Origin: Thalassia testudinum
Lineage: Eukaryota; Streptophyta; Magnoliopsida; Alismatales; Hydrocharitaceae
DNA length: 64,000 nt
Direction of reading: 5' to 3'
Assembly (NCBI GenBank): GCA_037157565.1
Contig: JAZHRO010000002.1
Location: 31,454,501 to 31,518,500 of the forward strand
Both the position numbers and the translations under genes were made by a program. Positions 34,183 to 45,398 of the stretch are shown piece after piece. Numbering within the stretch: position 1 is the first letter of the stretch; every line of letters begins with the position of its first letter. The notes under the pieces were generated by a model. That model was not told where the DNA came from. It did no database searches and worked only from the letters and a program-made list of their open reading frames with translations.

Positions 34183-36416
34183 TGATAAACGCCAGTTTAT
34201 CATCATTCTTATGCATTAAAACAAACCTAGCTCTTAGAATTTTACTCTGCAAATGGGTTTTTCGACTGCATTTAGGCATAAATTAGGTTAGGCATGCATT
34301 GCATTTTTTATTGTCTTTTTGATATGTGTTTGTGAGTGTTAGGGATGAATAGATTTACAGATCCCTAAAACCCTAGCACTCAAGAAGGCAAATGGTGAAG
34401 AAGAAGCTCAGACTAGTTGGAACTCACCTTAATCCAGCTCACTGCAGCTGGAACCTAGCTCACTTGAACTAGGGTTAGCTCATCCCAACTCCATTCAGCT
34501 AAACGCAGCTGAATGGCAACTCAAGAGAGTTCATCTTAGCTCACCCTAGCTCAAGTCAGCTCAGATCCAGCTCACCCTAGTTGAGTCTAGCTCATTTTAG
34601 CTCCCACAAGTCCACAAGGAGCTCTAGCTAGCTCAGCTGAGTTGACTAGAGTTCACCCCAGCTCAAATCCGACTACATCCAGCTCCACTCAACTCCAGCC
34701 AGCTGAAGATAACTTCATTCTAGCTCAGGAAGCTCAAGTCTAGCTCCCGGGGACTCAGCTTAGCTCAAATCAGTTGAGCTAAGCTACCTTAGTTGCCTCA
34801 ACCAGCTTGATCCTCCTCGGGAGCACCAGACCTAGCTCACCTCAGCTCATTATGGTAGAAGCCAACTCACTTTAGCTTGGCTTAGTAGCTAGCAAAGAAC
34901 TAGCAAGCTAAGCCAGCTAGAGTAGCTCCATGCCAGCCTCTTCAGCAGCTGCCAACTCTAGTTCCAGCTCCAGACTTCTCCTCCTCAGATCCTCTCTTTA
35001 AACCCTAGCTCCAATACCTCCTCCTCTACTCCTCCATTATCTAAGCTAGCTTAGCTTAGCTTAGCTTAGCTATGCTCCAACTTCCTTGGCTTGTACCACC
35101 CCAAAAACCCACCTAACAACTCCACCCAACTAGCTCCACCTAAGTCCACATAAGCTAACCTACTTGGCGCCAACCTAGCCTACCCACCACCTCCAAAAGA
35201 CACCTAAATGTGGTGCCAAAACCAACCTATCTACCCCCTTGTTGGCACCACTTTTCCCTCCTAAAATCCCCTTCATCTCCACCACACATCTCCCCTTAAA
35301 CCCATCTCCACCCTCCACATAACCCCTCCTTCTAGAACCTTTCTTGGCACCACCTAAGACCCCCTTCTAGAAGCTATTATGGTGCCAACTTCAATGGGTG
35401 CCACCACCCCCTAGGTGTCCCTTGGGTTGGCGCCAATTGCCCTTAGCCATGGGATCCCCAACCACCTCCATCTTCCCATCTTAGCCCTTCATTTCAAGAG
35501 TCACCTTAGCCCCCTTCATACTCTATATAAACCCACCACCTACCACCATTTTAGAGCATCCTCCATTAGTGTATTATTCCACTTACATCCACCTATACCT
35601 ACAGCCAAGGAGAAGGAGTAAAGAAGAAGATTAAGGGGGCACATCACCAGCCCCTTTGGTGCCTTCTTCTCCCCACTCTCTTCAACTTGGGCCACGCAAA
35701 GGAGGAGGACTTTTCTACTTCAAGGAGGATGGCCAGGCAAAGGAGAAGGACCTAGGGTGGATGTCCACCCTTGGAGATAAGCTTAGGCCATGCCCCCTTA
35801 GGGCTTGCTTTGGAGGACATCACCTTGGTGGAGCATATCAAGGAAGGAGTTGGAGGACTCTTTTCAAGCTCGGGAGCTACCAAGCTTGGAGCAAGAAGCC
35901 CTCTTCTTCACCATCTATCTAGAGGATTTATGTTTTCTTTTATTTATTGCAATTTTCTAGTAGTAGAAGCATTCATGTACTAGGCTTTTCTGCAAAACAC
36001 TTTGTCGTTAATCTAGTTGCCTTCTTTGCAATTTCTTTAGTTGCATTTTTAATTGCTTTGTTTTTAGCATTCTTTACTCCCTCTCCCTAATTATTCTAGG
36101 CCTCCACTTGCCTAGAGTGAGCTTAGGGAGAGGCTCTACTTGCCACTTTAGAAGTAGTATATTGAGTTGAGTGTAAGTCACTTTCTCGTCCACAATTTCG
36201 CATGTTGCCTTAATTTCAAAAGCATAAAAATGATATATTTAAAAAGACCAAAAAAAAAGTTGAGATCTATTTTGTAAGCAAGAGAATTCATTTTGCAAAC
36301 ATATTTCCTCCTTGGACGACCCTAGATACCCCACTATCTAGGTTTATAAATTTAAGAGTTGATCGGTTTTGCACGTTACAGCGACGTATTTTACAAATTG
36401 CGTAAAATCGTTATCA
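34183..36416 (+). mobile_element. 5' LTR of G(+)
   Basis: 2234 bp, TGATAAACGCC...TTATCA. The AGCT-rich block is at 34420-35090, TTGGCGCCAA sites are near 35165 and 35429, and a good TATA box (CTATATAA) is at 35523-35530. It shares U5 variants with the left LTR of G(-). Confidence 0.92.
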
Positions 36417-36420
36417 CTTT

Positions 36421-36437
36421 CTGGCGTCGTTGCCAGG
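36421..36437 (+). other. G(+) primer-binding site
   Basis: CTGGCGTCGTTGCCAGGG-like sequence starting four bases after the LTR. It matches the complement of the tRNA-Asp(GUC) 3' end with two mismatches. Confidence 0.85.
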
Positions 36438-37368
36438 GAGGCACGGCGTTGCTTAATTTTGTTTTCTCTTGCTTGAAGTAGATCTCATCCCCTTCTCTTT
36501 CTTTTCTCTAGTGTGTGCAGGAACTACAGCGGGAAAGCGGGAATTGAGAAGCAAAAGCTTAAAGTTCCTTTTCTTCCCATGGATTTCAGGTTGGTTCCCC
36601 ATTTCTTGTCACATTTAGCCTAAAAAACTACCAAAATACACTAAACTTGGCTTTTAGGACACTAAACAACTTAACTAAGTGGAGTGGTGTATTTTAAAAC
36701 TCATTGATTGCTTGTTTGCTCCATTTAACACCACTTCATTTCAAGTATTGGTGTTTTGTTTTTTGGGTCCAGATTTCTATCCAAACTTGAAAAATCAATT
36801 TCTAACTCCACAGGCCTCTGAAAATCATAAAGTTTCATATAGTGATTCCAAATTGAGTTAGGAACATCTATTCCAAATTTCAGATCAATTGGCTTTGCAT
36901 TTAATTCTTAAAAATTTGTGGACTGCAGAGGGGTCATACCCTCTAATCTTCCTGTTTTGTTACTATCCGTGAATTTTTAGAATTTTTATAATCATCCAAT
37001 TTTTGTGAAATTTAACTTTCTAGAATCCTTGTGAAATTTTACAATCATATAAAATCATTAAAATTTTCTGAGGTCAGTGGTAATGCTGAAAAGTCTAAAA
37101 TATCCACAGGTATCATTACTGGACTTTGACACCAGTACAATTAAAAATTCAAAACAATTATCAAGAAAATTCCTAAAATCTTACAAAAATCTTTTTTGGA
37201 ATCTTTGTTTGATTTTCTTTAGAGTAGTGGTGTTGTTTGACTTGTTTGGACCATTACTTAATACAGAAAGCCTAAAATTAATTCATTAGTAGTAATTTTC
37301 TATCTTAGGGACAATTGGCTTAAGGTTTCTTTCTTTCTTTTTAGAGACTCACATTAAAGGAAATTAAC
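36438..37368 (+). other. G(+) leader, first part
   Basis: Noncoding. The segment 36521-36589 is bounded by GTGTGTGCAG and CAG|GTTGGT, like an exon. The rest is AT-rich and matches the G(-) leader (62140-62760, reversed). E3 interrupts it at 37369. Confidence 0.75.
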
Positions 37369-38772
37369 TGATGAGAGCCTCATCATGAGCCATAACTAGC
37401 TCATTTTGACCCAATAAAGAAGATAAAAGCTCCTACATAACCTAGAAGAAGGCTTAACTGGAGGAACAAGTGCTCTGAGAAGAAAACATGAAATAAAGGT
37501 TAAAACTGTAATTTTACCATTGCAGTACATAAACGGGATTTCTCAGAAGCAAAACATAGGTCAAATGGTCCAAATAAGAAAAAAAGAGGGTTGAGTCAAT
37601 CAGAAATGGGTTTATGTGCAATCTAATAATTAAATGACACTTGGTAACCCTAAAACAGACCCGCTTAAATTAACAAGGTTCCGATCAGGATAAAAATCAA
37701 GTAAACCCTCTAAAAATCATGGAAAAACATCCTCTAGGGTTTAGAACACTTAATTTGGCCTTTGGAACCTAGTCTGACCTAGATTAGGGTCCTAGCTCCT
37801 CAATTAACCAAATTTGGGTTTTTACGCAAAATGTCTAGTCAAACGAGGTCAAACCTGAAATCCAACTTCGCCATTGGATTCCTTAGGTCCAAATTAGGTT
37901 TATACCAAAGTTTGGACCTAAGGGGAGGTCATCTTGACCTACTTTGCAATTTAGTACACCCAAATCATAAATAGGTCCCTATCTTTTGAATATCCTTGCA
38001 AAGAGCCCCCCAAGTTCTTCGCCCCTTTTGCAATCCGGTCCTGCCGCCATTGTTAGGGCAGAACCGAGCTCCGGCGAGGTTCAGAGAGGGATTGCTCTCT
38101 AATCCCTCAGAGATTCCCTCCCAGAAATGGAAGGGGGAATTCTTTGAGGAATTCCCTTCCTTCTAAAGCCAATTACATTCGCTGGTGTGAACCCAATCTC
38201 TCGTGCGAACGCACGAGAGATTTCGGTATCCACCTTCCTTCCAACTCCGGCGAGGCGGCAGACCTAATTGCGCGCTCTCCACGCGCTGATAGGGGCGGCC
38301 AGCACCTATAAAACACCCCCCAGACCCTGCCGCAGGACCCAAGCTTGATTTTGACGGAGATCCCCTCCAAATTCCCTCTCTCCCATCTCCGGCCAAACGA
38401 CCCGCAAGCTCCGGTGACCTCCTCCCCTCCTCGTCTCTCTGCTGCCATACCAGCAGCAGAGTCCTCTCCGCCTCTTCCTCCCGCGTCGCGCTGTACCCCG
38501 CGCACGTGCTCCTGACCTCATCTTCGTCGCCGCTTCCTCCCTCAGGGTCTTTCTTCCCCGGCAACGGCGCCAAAATGTTCTCAACGATTTTGTGCGGATT
38601 TAAGCGTATTACGTTGTAGTATAACTGACAAAACGTTTAAACAAATATAAAGAATTTTATTACTCGAACAACTAGAGTATCCGAGGTTGAATACAGGGAG
38701 CAATCTCAGTACTTTGTAAAACCAAAGGATACAACTGTTAAATGCAAATATAATTGATTCAAAGAGAGAATT
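37369..38772 (+). mobile_element. 5' LTR of E3 with inverted PBS and U5 end
   Basis: 37369-38555 matches the right LTR (46988-48182), including the TATA box CTATAAAA (38306-38313). The next 1313 bp of the right LTR (48183-49495) are missing. In their place 38556-38772 is in reverse orientation: a perfect 17-nt tRNA-Asp 3' end (38556-38572), then the reverse complement of the last 198 bp of the LTR. Normal leader sequence resumes at 38773. The functional PBS is therefore facing the wrong way. Confidence 0.9.
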
Positions 38773-39702
38773 AGCTTTTGATTACAACTTTTCTATCTAA
38801 TATCTGACTTAACTTCTCTCTTTTGTTGTGTTCAAGCAGGGAAAGCAAAACAAAAAGGAAAGAACAATAACTGCACAACAGACTCTCCAAGGAACAGGTA
38901 ATCTCCATAAGCCCTCTCTCTTAACCCTCTCGCAATCTAAAAAGGAAAAAAAAGAGAAAAATCAACTTAGGGCTACCTGTTTCATATTTAGTAACTCATT
39001 AAGTTGCCTGATTTTTCATTTCAACATATTTTTGTCTGTTCATCCAACTAAGGCAATTAGGGCTAAAACTTTCTTGCTTGAGCCCTAGGTGCTAATTTCT
39101 AAGGCAACTAAATTGGACCCACTAGAGCCAAGTTAGGGATTGCAAAGCTAGGGTTTTTAGAGACACATTTTCTCTAAAACAAAGAAACAAACTTTCCAAA
39201 AAGAGGTGTGCCTAAACCGTGTTTGAAACGATTTATACAAGAGGAGCCCTAAGCAAATCAGGCTGATAATCCATTTGAACCATAAAAGGAAGGACCTAAA
39301 AGCTCTCAAAGGAACAAGAGGTGAAGTTGATCCCTTGGGTCAACCAACCTTAATATTAGGTCACTTTTGCACTCAAAATACTTAAAAGTTCAAGTGGAAC
39401 ATTAAGCACCTTGATCTTAAAATAAAAAAAGGTAGACTTAAGAGGTCAAGGTCTCCATTCTTGTCTACCTGGAACCGCAGTGACAAGAGAGGTCGGGTGG
39501 GGGAAACCCTGTAACCCGTGGGGACGCTCTACCGTGTAGGGGTCTTTGCGGGACTCTCCCTCTTTGGCTGCCCAGGTATTTCTCAGGTGGACTATCTTCT
39601 GATCCAGGGGTCCATCTGCCCCGAACCTCTATAGTCACCCAACAATTCTTGGGTGTCTTGATTGGGTCCAGCACCTTCTAATCTCATCACATCTTTCGGT
39701 GC
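38773..39702 (+). other. E3 leader
   Basis: Noncoding. An exon-like segment (38840-38897) ends CAG|GTAATC as in E2. A hairpin CACCCAA-CAATTC-TTGGGTG (39636-39655) lies 48 nt before the gag ATG, as in E2, with the loop changed and the stem kept. Confidence 0.7.
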
Positions 39703-41079
39703 ATGTTTGGTAGGAGGTCCTTAAGACCACCTTTAAGACCTCCTTTAGAAATTCATTCTCGTCGAGGCCAAGTCTCGACGCCCTTGTTTGTGCAGCAACC
39801 CCACCACATAAATCTTTCATCTGATTCAGACCCTGATTCTCCTTCTTCTCCCATCATGGCACAACCCCTTGAAGAGGAGAATAACCTTGAACACCAACTT
39901 CAACGCTTGAACGATCTCTTTCAAAACTTTGTAAACCCACCGCAGCGACCTATGATGCGAGATCACTATAATCCCGCTGCGGTGGCAATCGAACCCCGAG
40001 TACGAATCCCAATTGGAGGACCTGACTCTGAACTGAAGCCCAATATGATTCATGCCATACCGAAGTTCCATGGGCTTAACTCTGAGGATCCATTCCAACA
40101 CATTAAACAACTCAAGCATCTGGCCCAGACCTTCGGGTCAGATGTACAAAACCAGGATATCCTACTCATAAAAATGTTTTCGTTCTCCCTCTTGGACAAG
40201 GTCGCACACTGGTATCAGACTCAGACCCGCCCGATCAACACATGGGAGGAATTACAGTCTGAATTTTTGAAAAAATTCTTCCCTGTTGGCCGGACGAATG
40301 CCTTGTGCCACCAGATCACTCATTTCACTCAACAATCGGGAGAACCTCTTCACGAAGCTTGGGATCGATTCCTAGATCTCATGCGAAAGTGCCCCCATCA
40401 CGGAGTTCCTAAGTGGGAACAAGTCCAGTCTTTTTACCAGGGACTCCGTGAGGATATTCGTCTATTCGTCAATGCAACATGTGGAGGAAACATCATGGGC
40501 CAACATGAGGACATGGTGTGGGAGATTCTCAAAAACATGTGCGAGAACTCCATAAATAATGACTCCTTGGGCTTATTCGACAGGATGAATGCCTGCGCAT
40601 CGACGAATCTAAGAGGGACACATGAGATGCAGGACCTGTCTACTTCTGTCGACTTGGAACTGATGGCCAGTCGGTTGGACAAGGTCTCTATTATAGAAAA
40701 GAAGGTGGACGAGCTAACTCAACATTTGCAGCAAGCCACCTCTGTGCAAAACTCTTTTGCACAACCTCCTCTGGCAAGGGAAACAGTGCAAAACATATAC
40801 CACCAACCTGCCAAGGGGATGGACCCATATCCACCCCCGTCTGCCTCTCGGACCGGAGTGACCTCCGATCCATTCTACTCGAGTTGGGGGAACTTTGAAC
40901 CCTCGTATTCTGACTTTCCTGAGGTTCCTCAGAACTGCGAGGACCTCAACGCCATTCAGAATGACCCATACTCCAATACCTACAACCCTGGATGGCGAAA
41001 TCATCCTAACTTTCAGTGGGCGGGAAATTCTCAAAGACCACCATATCAACCCCGTCCACAAGCTCCTCGTCCATATTAG
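39703..41079 (+). CDS. gag: E3 Gag, N-terminal 458 codons to an amber stop
   Basis: The capsid polyprotein of an Athila-type element forms the cytoplasmic particle in which reverse transcription takes place. The Gag core (retrotransposon gag family) spans about residues 105-255, with FHGLNSEDPFQHIKQLKHLA and WEELQSEFLKKFFPVGRT. A charged segment follows (residues 310-360), then a region rich in aromatic and N residues (YNPGWRNHPNFQWAG) and no CCHC zinc knuckle. The start is the ATG that begins MFGRRSL, shared with E2. The frame stops at TAG (41077-41079), but the same frame continues open for the rest of gag and the protease. E2 has TAG at the same codon. The stop may be read through, or it may be an inherited lesion. 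Confidence 0.85.
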   Translation: MFGRRSLRPPLRPPLEIHSRRGQVSTPLFVQQPHHINLSSDSDPDSPSSPIMAQPLEEENNLEHQLQRLNDLFQNFVNPPQRPMMRDHYNPAAVAIEPRVRIPIGGPDSELKPNMIHAIPKFHGLNSEDPFQHIKQLKHLAQTFGSDVQNQDILLIKMFSFSLLDKVAHWYQTQTRPINTWEELQSEFLKKFFPVGRTNALCHQITHFTQQSGEPLHEAWDRFLDLMRKCPHHGVPKWEQVQSFYQGLREDIRLFVNATCGGNIMGQHEDMVWEILKNMCENSINNDSLGLFDRMNACASTNLRGTHEMQDLSTSVDLELMASRLDKVSIIEKKVDELTQHLQQATSVQNSFAQPPLARETVQNIYHQPAKGMDPYPPPSASRTGVTSDPFYSSWGNFEPSYSDFPEVPQNCEDLNAIQNDPYSNTYNPGWRNHPNFQWAGNSQRPPYQPRPQAPRPY

Positions 41080-42837
41080 CCACCTCAGCCTCGGCCCAAT
41101 CCCACCTACCAATCCGGGCAAAATCAGGATCAACTGACTCTTATCCTTCAAACACTGGCTGACATTCAAAAGACGAATGCAGCAATGCAAAAACAGCACA
41201 AGGACGAGATCACAAAGGTTCGCAACCAACTGGCCCAGATGGCAAATTCCCGCCAACCTGGCACCCTTCCTTCGCAACCTCTGCCCAACCCAAATAACGT
41301 GTCGACCCAGAGGTGCGTTATGAATCCAAATCCAGGCCACGCACATTTGATTTATCAGGCCCCTGCTACTCCATCACTAGATGGGGTGGAGGCTTCAACA
41401 TCTTATGCAGGATTTCAGCAGCAGCCACCCCTCCTACCTAACCCAAACCAAAATCAGGCCGGATTAAACTCTGTAACAACACGTAGTGGTAAAACAACAC
41501 AAGACCCACATTATCCGAACCACTCCAAGCCTGATAATCGCCAAGACCCTAGGGTAGTCATCCAAGATACTACTGTCCCAGATCAAGAACCTGGACCTAT
41601 CCTAGAGGAATCAGCTAGGATCCCATTTCCTAAGGCCTTGACCAAAGGAAAAAGGACAACCAAACCTGTGGCTCCTGAGGAGGATCTGGTCAAGCTCTTT
41701 GAACAGGTCCAGATAAACATCCCGTTGATGGATGCAATTCGCCACATACCAGCTTACGCAAGATTCTTGAAAGACATATGTACACCTAAACGTAAGCCGC
41801 GAACCAAGGATGGGAATCCGATCGTACTGTCAGAGCAAGCCAGCTCTATCATCTTGAGCAAACTCCCACCCAAGGCTAAAGACCCAGGAACTCCCTTGAT
41901 TTCTTGTAAAATTGGTGAAACCCAACTTGATAGAGCCCTACTAGACCTAGGTGCCTCCATAAATTTAATACCTACATCCCTCCTTGACCACCTTGAAGAA
42001 TCTGAACTTAAACCCACTGAGGTGACATTGCAGTTAGCCGATCGATCCATCAAGTCACCCAAAGGAATACTCGAGGATGTCATTGTTAGGGTACGAGATT
42101 TTTATTTCCCAGTGGACTTCATAGTACTGGACATGGATGCACCTAAGAACCCAAGGGACACACCAATCATATTAGGGAGACCCTTTTTGGCCACTGCTAG
42201 GGCCAATATAAACTACGAAGAGGGCCAGATAGAATTAAAATTTGGGAATCAAAATCTGAAGATTGACATTTTCAAGGCCCAACAAGGGATTAATTGCGGG
42301 GTTATAGAGGAAATTTTTGATGTCGAAGTCGTGGTTGATGAACTGCATATAGAGGACAACCTGATTATTCCTGATCAACCACTAGAGAATCAAAAACTGC
42401 TAACAGAGGAGTGCGAACATGATCTAGACACACCTATGACTCCTACCATTGCTCCTGATACAAACCCCGAACCACCCGCTGCTGCTGATAATCCTGTCAT
42501 GGAACTCAAGCCCCTTCCCGAACATATGAAATACGTCTTTTTGGATTCAAATCAGACGTTTCCTGTGATTATCAATTCTCGACTCACACCTGATAAGGAA
42601 CTCTGTTTGATTTCTGTTCTCCAGCAACATCGTAGAACCATTGGATGGACTTTAGATGATTTGACTGGTATAAGCCCTTCATACTGCACACATCGAATCT
42701 ACACAGAAGAAGGCTCACGACCTTCAAGAGAAATGCAAAGACGCCTAAACCCTAACCTACAGGAGGTCGTGAAAAAGGAGATCATAAAGTGGTTAGATGC
42801 AGGGATCATCTACCCGATTCCGACAGTCGTTGGGTGA
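41080..42837 (+). CDS. E3 Gag C-terminus, protease and start of RT
   Basis: This is in the same frame as the upstream Gag; the first ATG is at 41185. A P- and N-rich linker with VTTRSGK precedes a conserved block ([15 protein letters not shown]). Aspartic protease follows, with [12 protein letters not shown] (about residues 252-263 counted from 41185), then [15 protein letters not shown] and [10 protein letters not shown]. After an acidic linker, the RT N-terminus starts at [18 protein letters not shown] and reaches [16 protein letters not shown]. The frame is then lost: one C present in E2 is missing near 42823, giving a stop at 42837. The product would be cut from the polyprotein by its own protease. 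Without the shift it would run on into RT. Confidence 0.88.
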   Translation, partial: PPQPRPNPTYQSGQNQDQLTLILQTLADIQKTNAAMQKQHKDEITKVRNQLAQMANSRQPGTLPSQPLPNPNNVSTQRCVMNPNPGHAHLIYQAPATPSLDGVEASTSYAGFQQQPPLLPNPNQNQAGLNSVTTRSGKTTQDPHYPNHSKPDNRQDPRVVIQDTTVPDQEPGPILEESARIPFPKALTKGKRTTKPVAPEEDLVKLFEQVQINIPLMDAIRHIPAYARFLKDICTPKRKPRTKDGNPIVLSEQASSIILSKLPPKAKDPGTPLISCKIGETQLDRALLDLGASINLIPTSLLDHLEESELKPTEVTLQLADRSIKSPKGILEDVIVRVRDFYFPVDFIVLDMDAPKNPRDTPIILGRPFLATARANINYEEGQIELKFGNQNLKIDIFKAQQGINCGVIEEIFDVEVVVDELHIEDNLIIPDQPLENQKLLTEECEHDLDTPMTPTIAPDTNPEPPAAADNPVMELKPLPEHMKYVFLDSNQTFPVIINSRLTPDKELCLISVLQQHRRTIGWTLDDLTGISPSYCTHRIYTEEGSRPSREMQRRLNPNLQEVVKKEIIKWLDAGIIYPIPTVVG

Positions 42838-45398
42838 GTCCAATACAAGTGGTGCCCAAGAAGGTAGGACTTACCATCATCACGACTGAAACCGGAGAAG
42901 TCATTCCTACCCGAATAGCTAATTCGTGGAGAGTCTACATTGATTACAGAAGACTAAATTCCTCCATGAAGAAGGATCATTTCCCACTACCGTTTATTGA
43001 TCAGATCCTCGAGAAACTAGCGGGAAATAGATTCTTCTGCTTTCTGGACGGGTACTCCGGTTACAATCAGGTGGCAATCCATCCAGAGGACCAAGAAAAG
43101 ACCACATTCACCTGCCCCTTCGGGACGTACGCGTTTCGAAGGATGCCATTCGGTCTCTGCAATGCACCTGCAACTTTTCAGCGGTGCATGCTTGCCATAT
43201 TCTCAGATATGGTAGGTGATTATCTGGAAGTCTTCATGGATGACTTTTCAGTTTTTGGACAATCATTTGACAATTGCCTCCAACACTTGGTCCATATACT
43301 CAGGCGGTGCATCGAGGTGAATTTGGTTCTTTCCTGGGAAAAGTGCCATTTCATGGTGCCTGAGGGAATTGTCCTGGGACATTTAATCTCGGAGAAAGGC
43401 ATCCAAGTGGATCGAGCTAAGGTTAACCTGATTTCCAAGCTCCCTATGCCTAGCTCGATTAAGGACATCCGATCTTTTTTGGGGCACGTCGGTTTCTACC
43501 GTCGATTCATCCCTGATTTCTCAAAAATCGCGCACCCCCTGACCAATCTTCTCTCCAAGGATGTGCCTTTCGAGATTTCCAAGGAATGCACTCAAGCATT
43601 TGAGATCCTACGTGACCGAGTCACCCAAGCCCCAATCCTACAGTCCCCTGATTGGTCTCAACCCTTTGAGATCATGTGCGATGCATCTGACTTCGCTGTA
43701 GGAGCGATTTTGGGGCAGAAAATTGACGGGAAACCTGTGGTCATTTACTACGCCAGCAAAACACTGGATGAGGCTCAGCGTAACTATACGGTTACTGAGA
43801 AAGAGCTGTTGGCCGTAGTATTTGCCCTGGAAAAATTCAGATCATACCTTCTGGGTTCCCGTGTTATCATATACTCGGATCACACAGCTGTGAGGCATCT
43901 CCTTGCAAAGAAGGACGCGAAACCTCGATTAATCCGATGGATCTTGCTGTTGCAAGAATTTGACCTCGAGATTCGCGACAAGGCAGGAAAACACAATGTG
44001 GTAGCTGATCACTTGTCCTGCCTTCCTTCTGAAATTATTGATCCTTCCGGACCTATTACAGAACATTTCCCTGATGAGCACCTCCTGACTATCAGTACAA
44101 GTCTTTCATGGTTCGCTGATATAGTTAATTACCTGGCATCACATCAGATTCTGCCCGATTGGCCGAAGGCCAAAAGGGACAAATTGCGCTCCGATGCCAA
44201 GTATTACCTATGGGAAGACCCGTATCTATTCTGCATTGGTACTGATCAGATAATCCGACGATGCATCACGGAAGTGGAAATCAAAGACATACTCTCATTT
44301 TGCCATGACCAGGCATGCGGTGGACATTTTTCTGGACATAAAACCTCATCGAAAGTCATCCAGTGTGGCTTTTACTGGCCCACAATTTTCAAGGATGCAT
44401 ACGATCACTGTAAGGCAGGTTCTCGTTGCCAGACTCTAGGCAACATGAGCCATAGAGACATGATGCCTCTACAGCCGATCTTGGTATGCGAAATTTTTGA
44501 TATTTGGGGGATTGATTTCATGGGACCCTTTCCGACCTCAGATGGCTTCAAATACATCTTACTCGCAGTTGACTATGTTTCCAAGTGGATAGAAGCCATT
44601 CCGACCCGAACCAACAGTCATAAAGTCGTTATAAAATTCCTTCATCAAAACATTTTCTCGAGGTTCGGGATTCCGCGTGCTATAATTTCCGACGGAGGGA
44701 CCCATTTTACAAACGCTCAGTTCAGGTCACTGATGACCAAATACGGGGTGTCACACCGAATCTCTACTCCTTACCACCCCCAAACTAATGGTCTAGCTGA
44801 GCTATCTAACCGAGAGATCAAGAAGATCCTTCAGGTTACTGTTCGACCTGATAGAAAAGATTGGTCTTCTCGGCTTCCGGAAGCATTGTGGGCCTATAGG
44901 ATCGCCCACAAGACCCAATTAGGAATGTCTCCCTTCAGACTAGTGTACGGGAAGGCATGTCACCTCCCCGTCGAATTGGAGCATAAAGCCTATTGGGCAG
45001 TACGGACCTGTAATCTCGACCTTTCTAAGGCTGGAACCCACAGAAGACTTCAAATGAGCGAGATCGATAAATTACGCCACGACGCGTATGAGAACTCACG
45101 AATTTACAAAGAATGGGTTAAAGCTTTTCACGACAAACACATTTCTAGAAAGGTCTTTCATCCTGGTCAAAAAGTTTTACTCTTTGATGCCCGACTCAAA
45201 TTATTCCCAGGAAAGCTAAGATCCAAGTAGGTCAAACCCTACCTAGTCCGACAAATCTTCGGAAATGGAGCCATTGAAATCAGCCCACTCAGCCACGATT
45301 CTGAACCCTTTGTCGTGAACGGTCAGAGACTCAAGCCGTTCATTGACATGACCGATATAGATTTGGTTGAGTCATCCTTTACCCTCCATTCCTCTTGA
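42824..45398 (+). pseudogene. pol: E3 pol: RT, RNase H, integrase, two lesions
   Basis: This 813-codon open stretch (counted from 42789) follows the 1-nt frameshift. RT has [13 protein letters not shown] and the catalytic FMDDFSVFG (D151, D152). RNase H has D298 (CDASDFAVG), E338 ([10 protein letters not shown]) and D363 (YSDHTA). Integrase has an HHCC-type region at about residues 503-548 and the DD35E triad D576 (WGIDFMGPF), D635 (IISDGGTHF) and E671 ([12 protein letters not shown]). A TAG at 45228-45230 (TGG in E2) cuts off the last 55 codons; the same frame then runs to TGA at 45396-45398. All catalytic residues that I can check are present, so E3 was active until recently. Confidence 0.9.
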
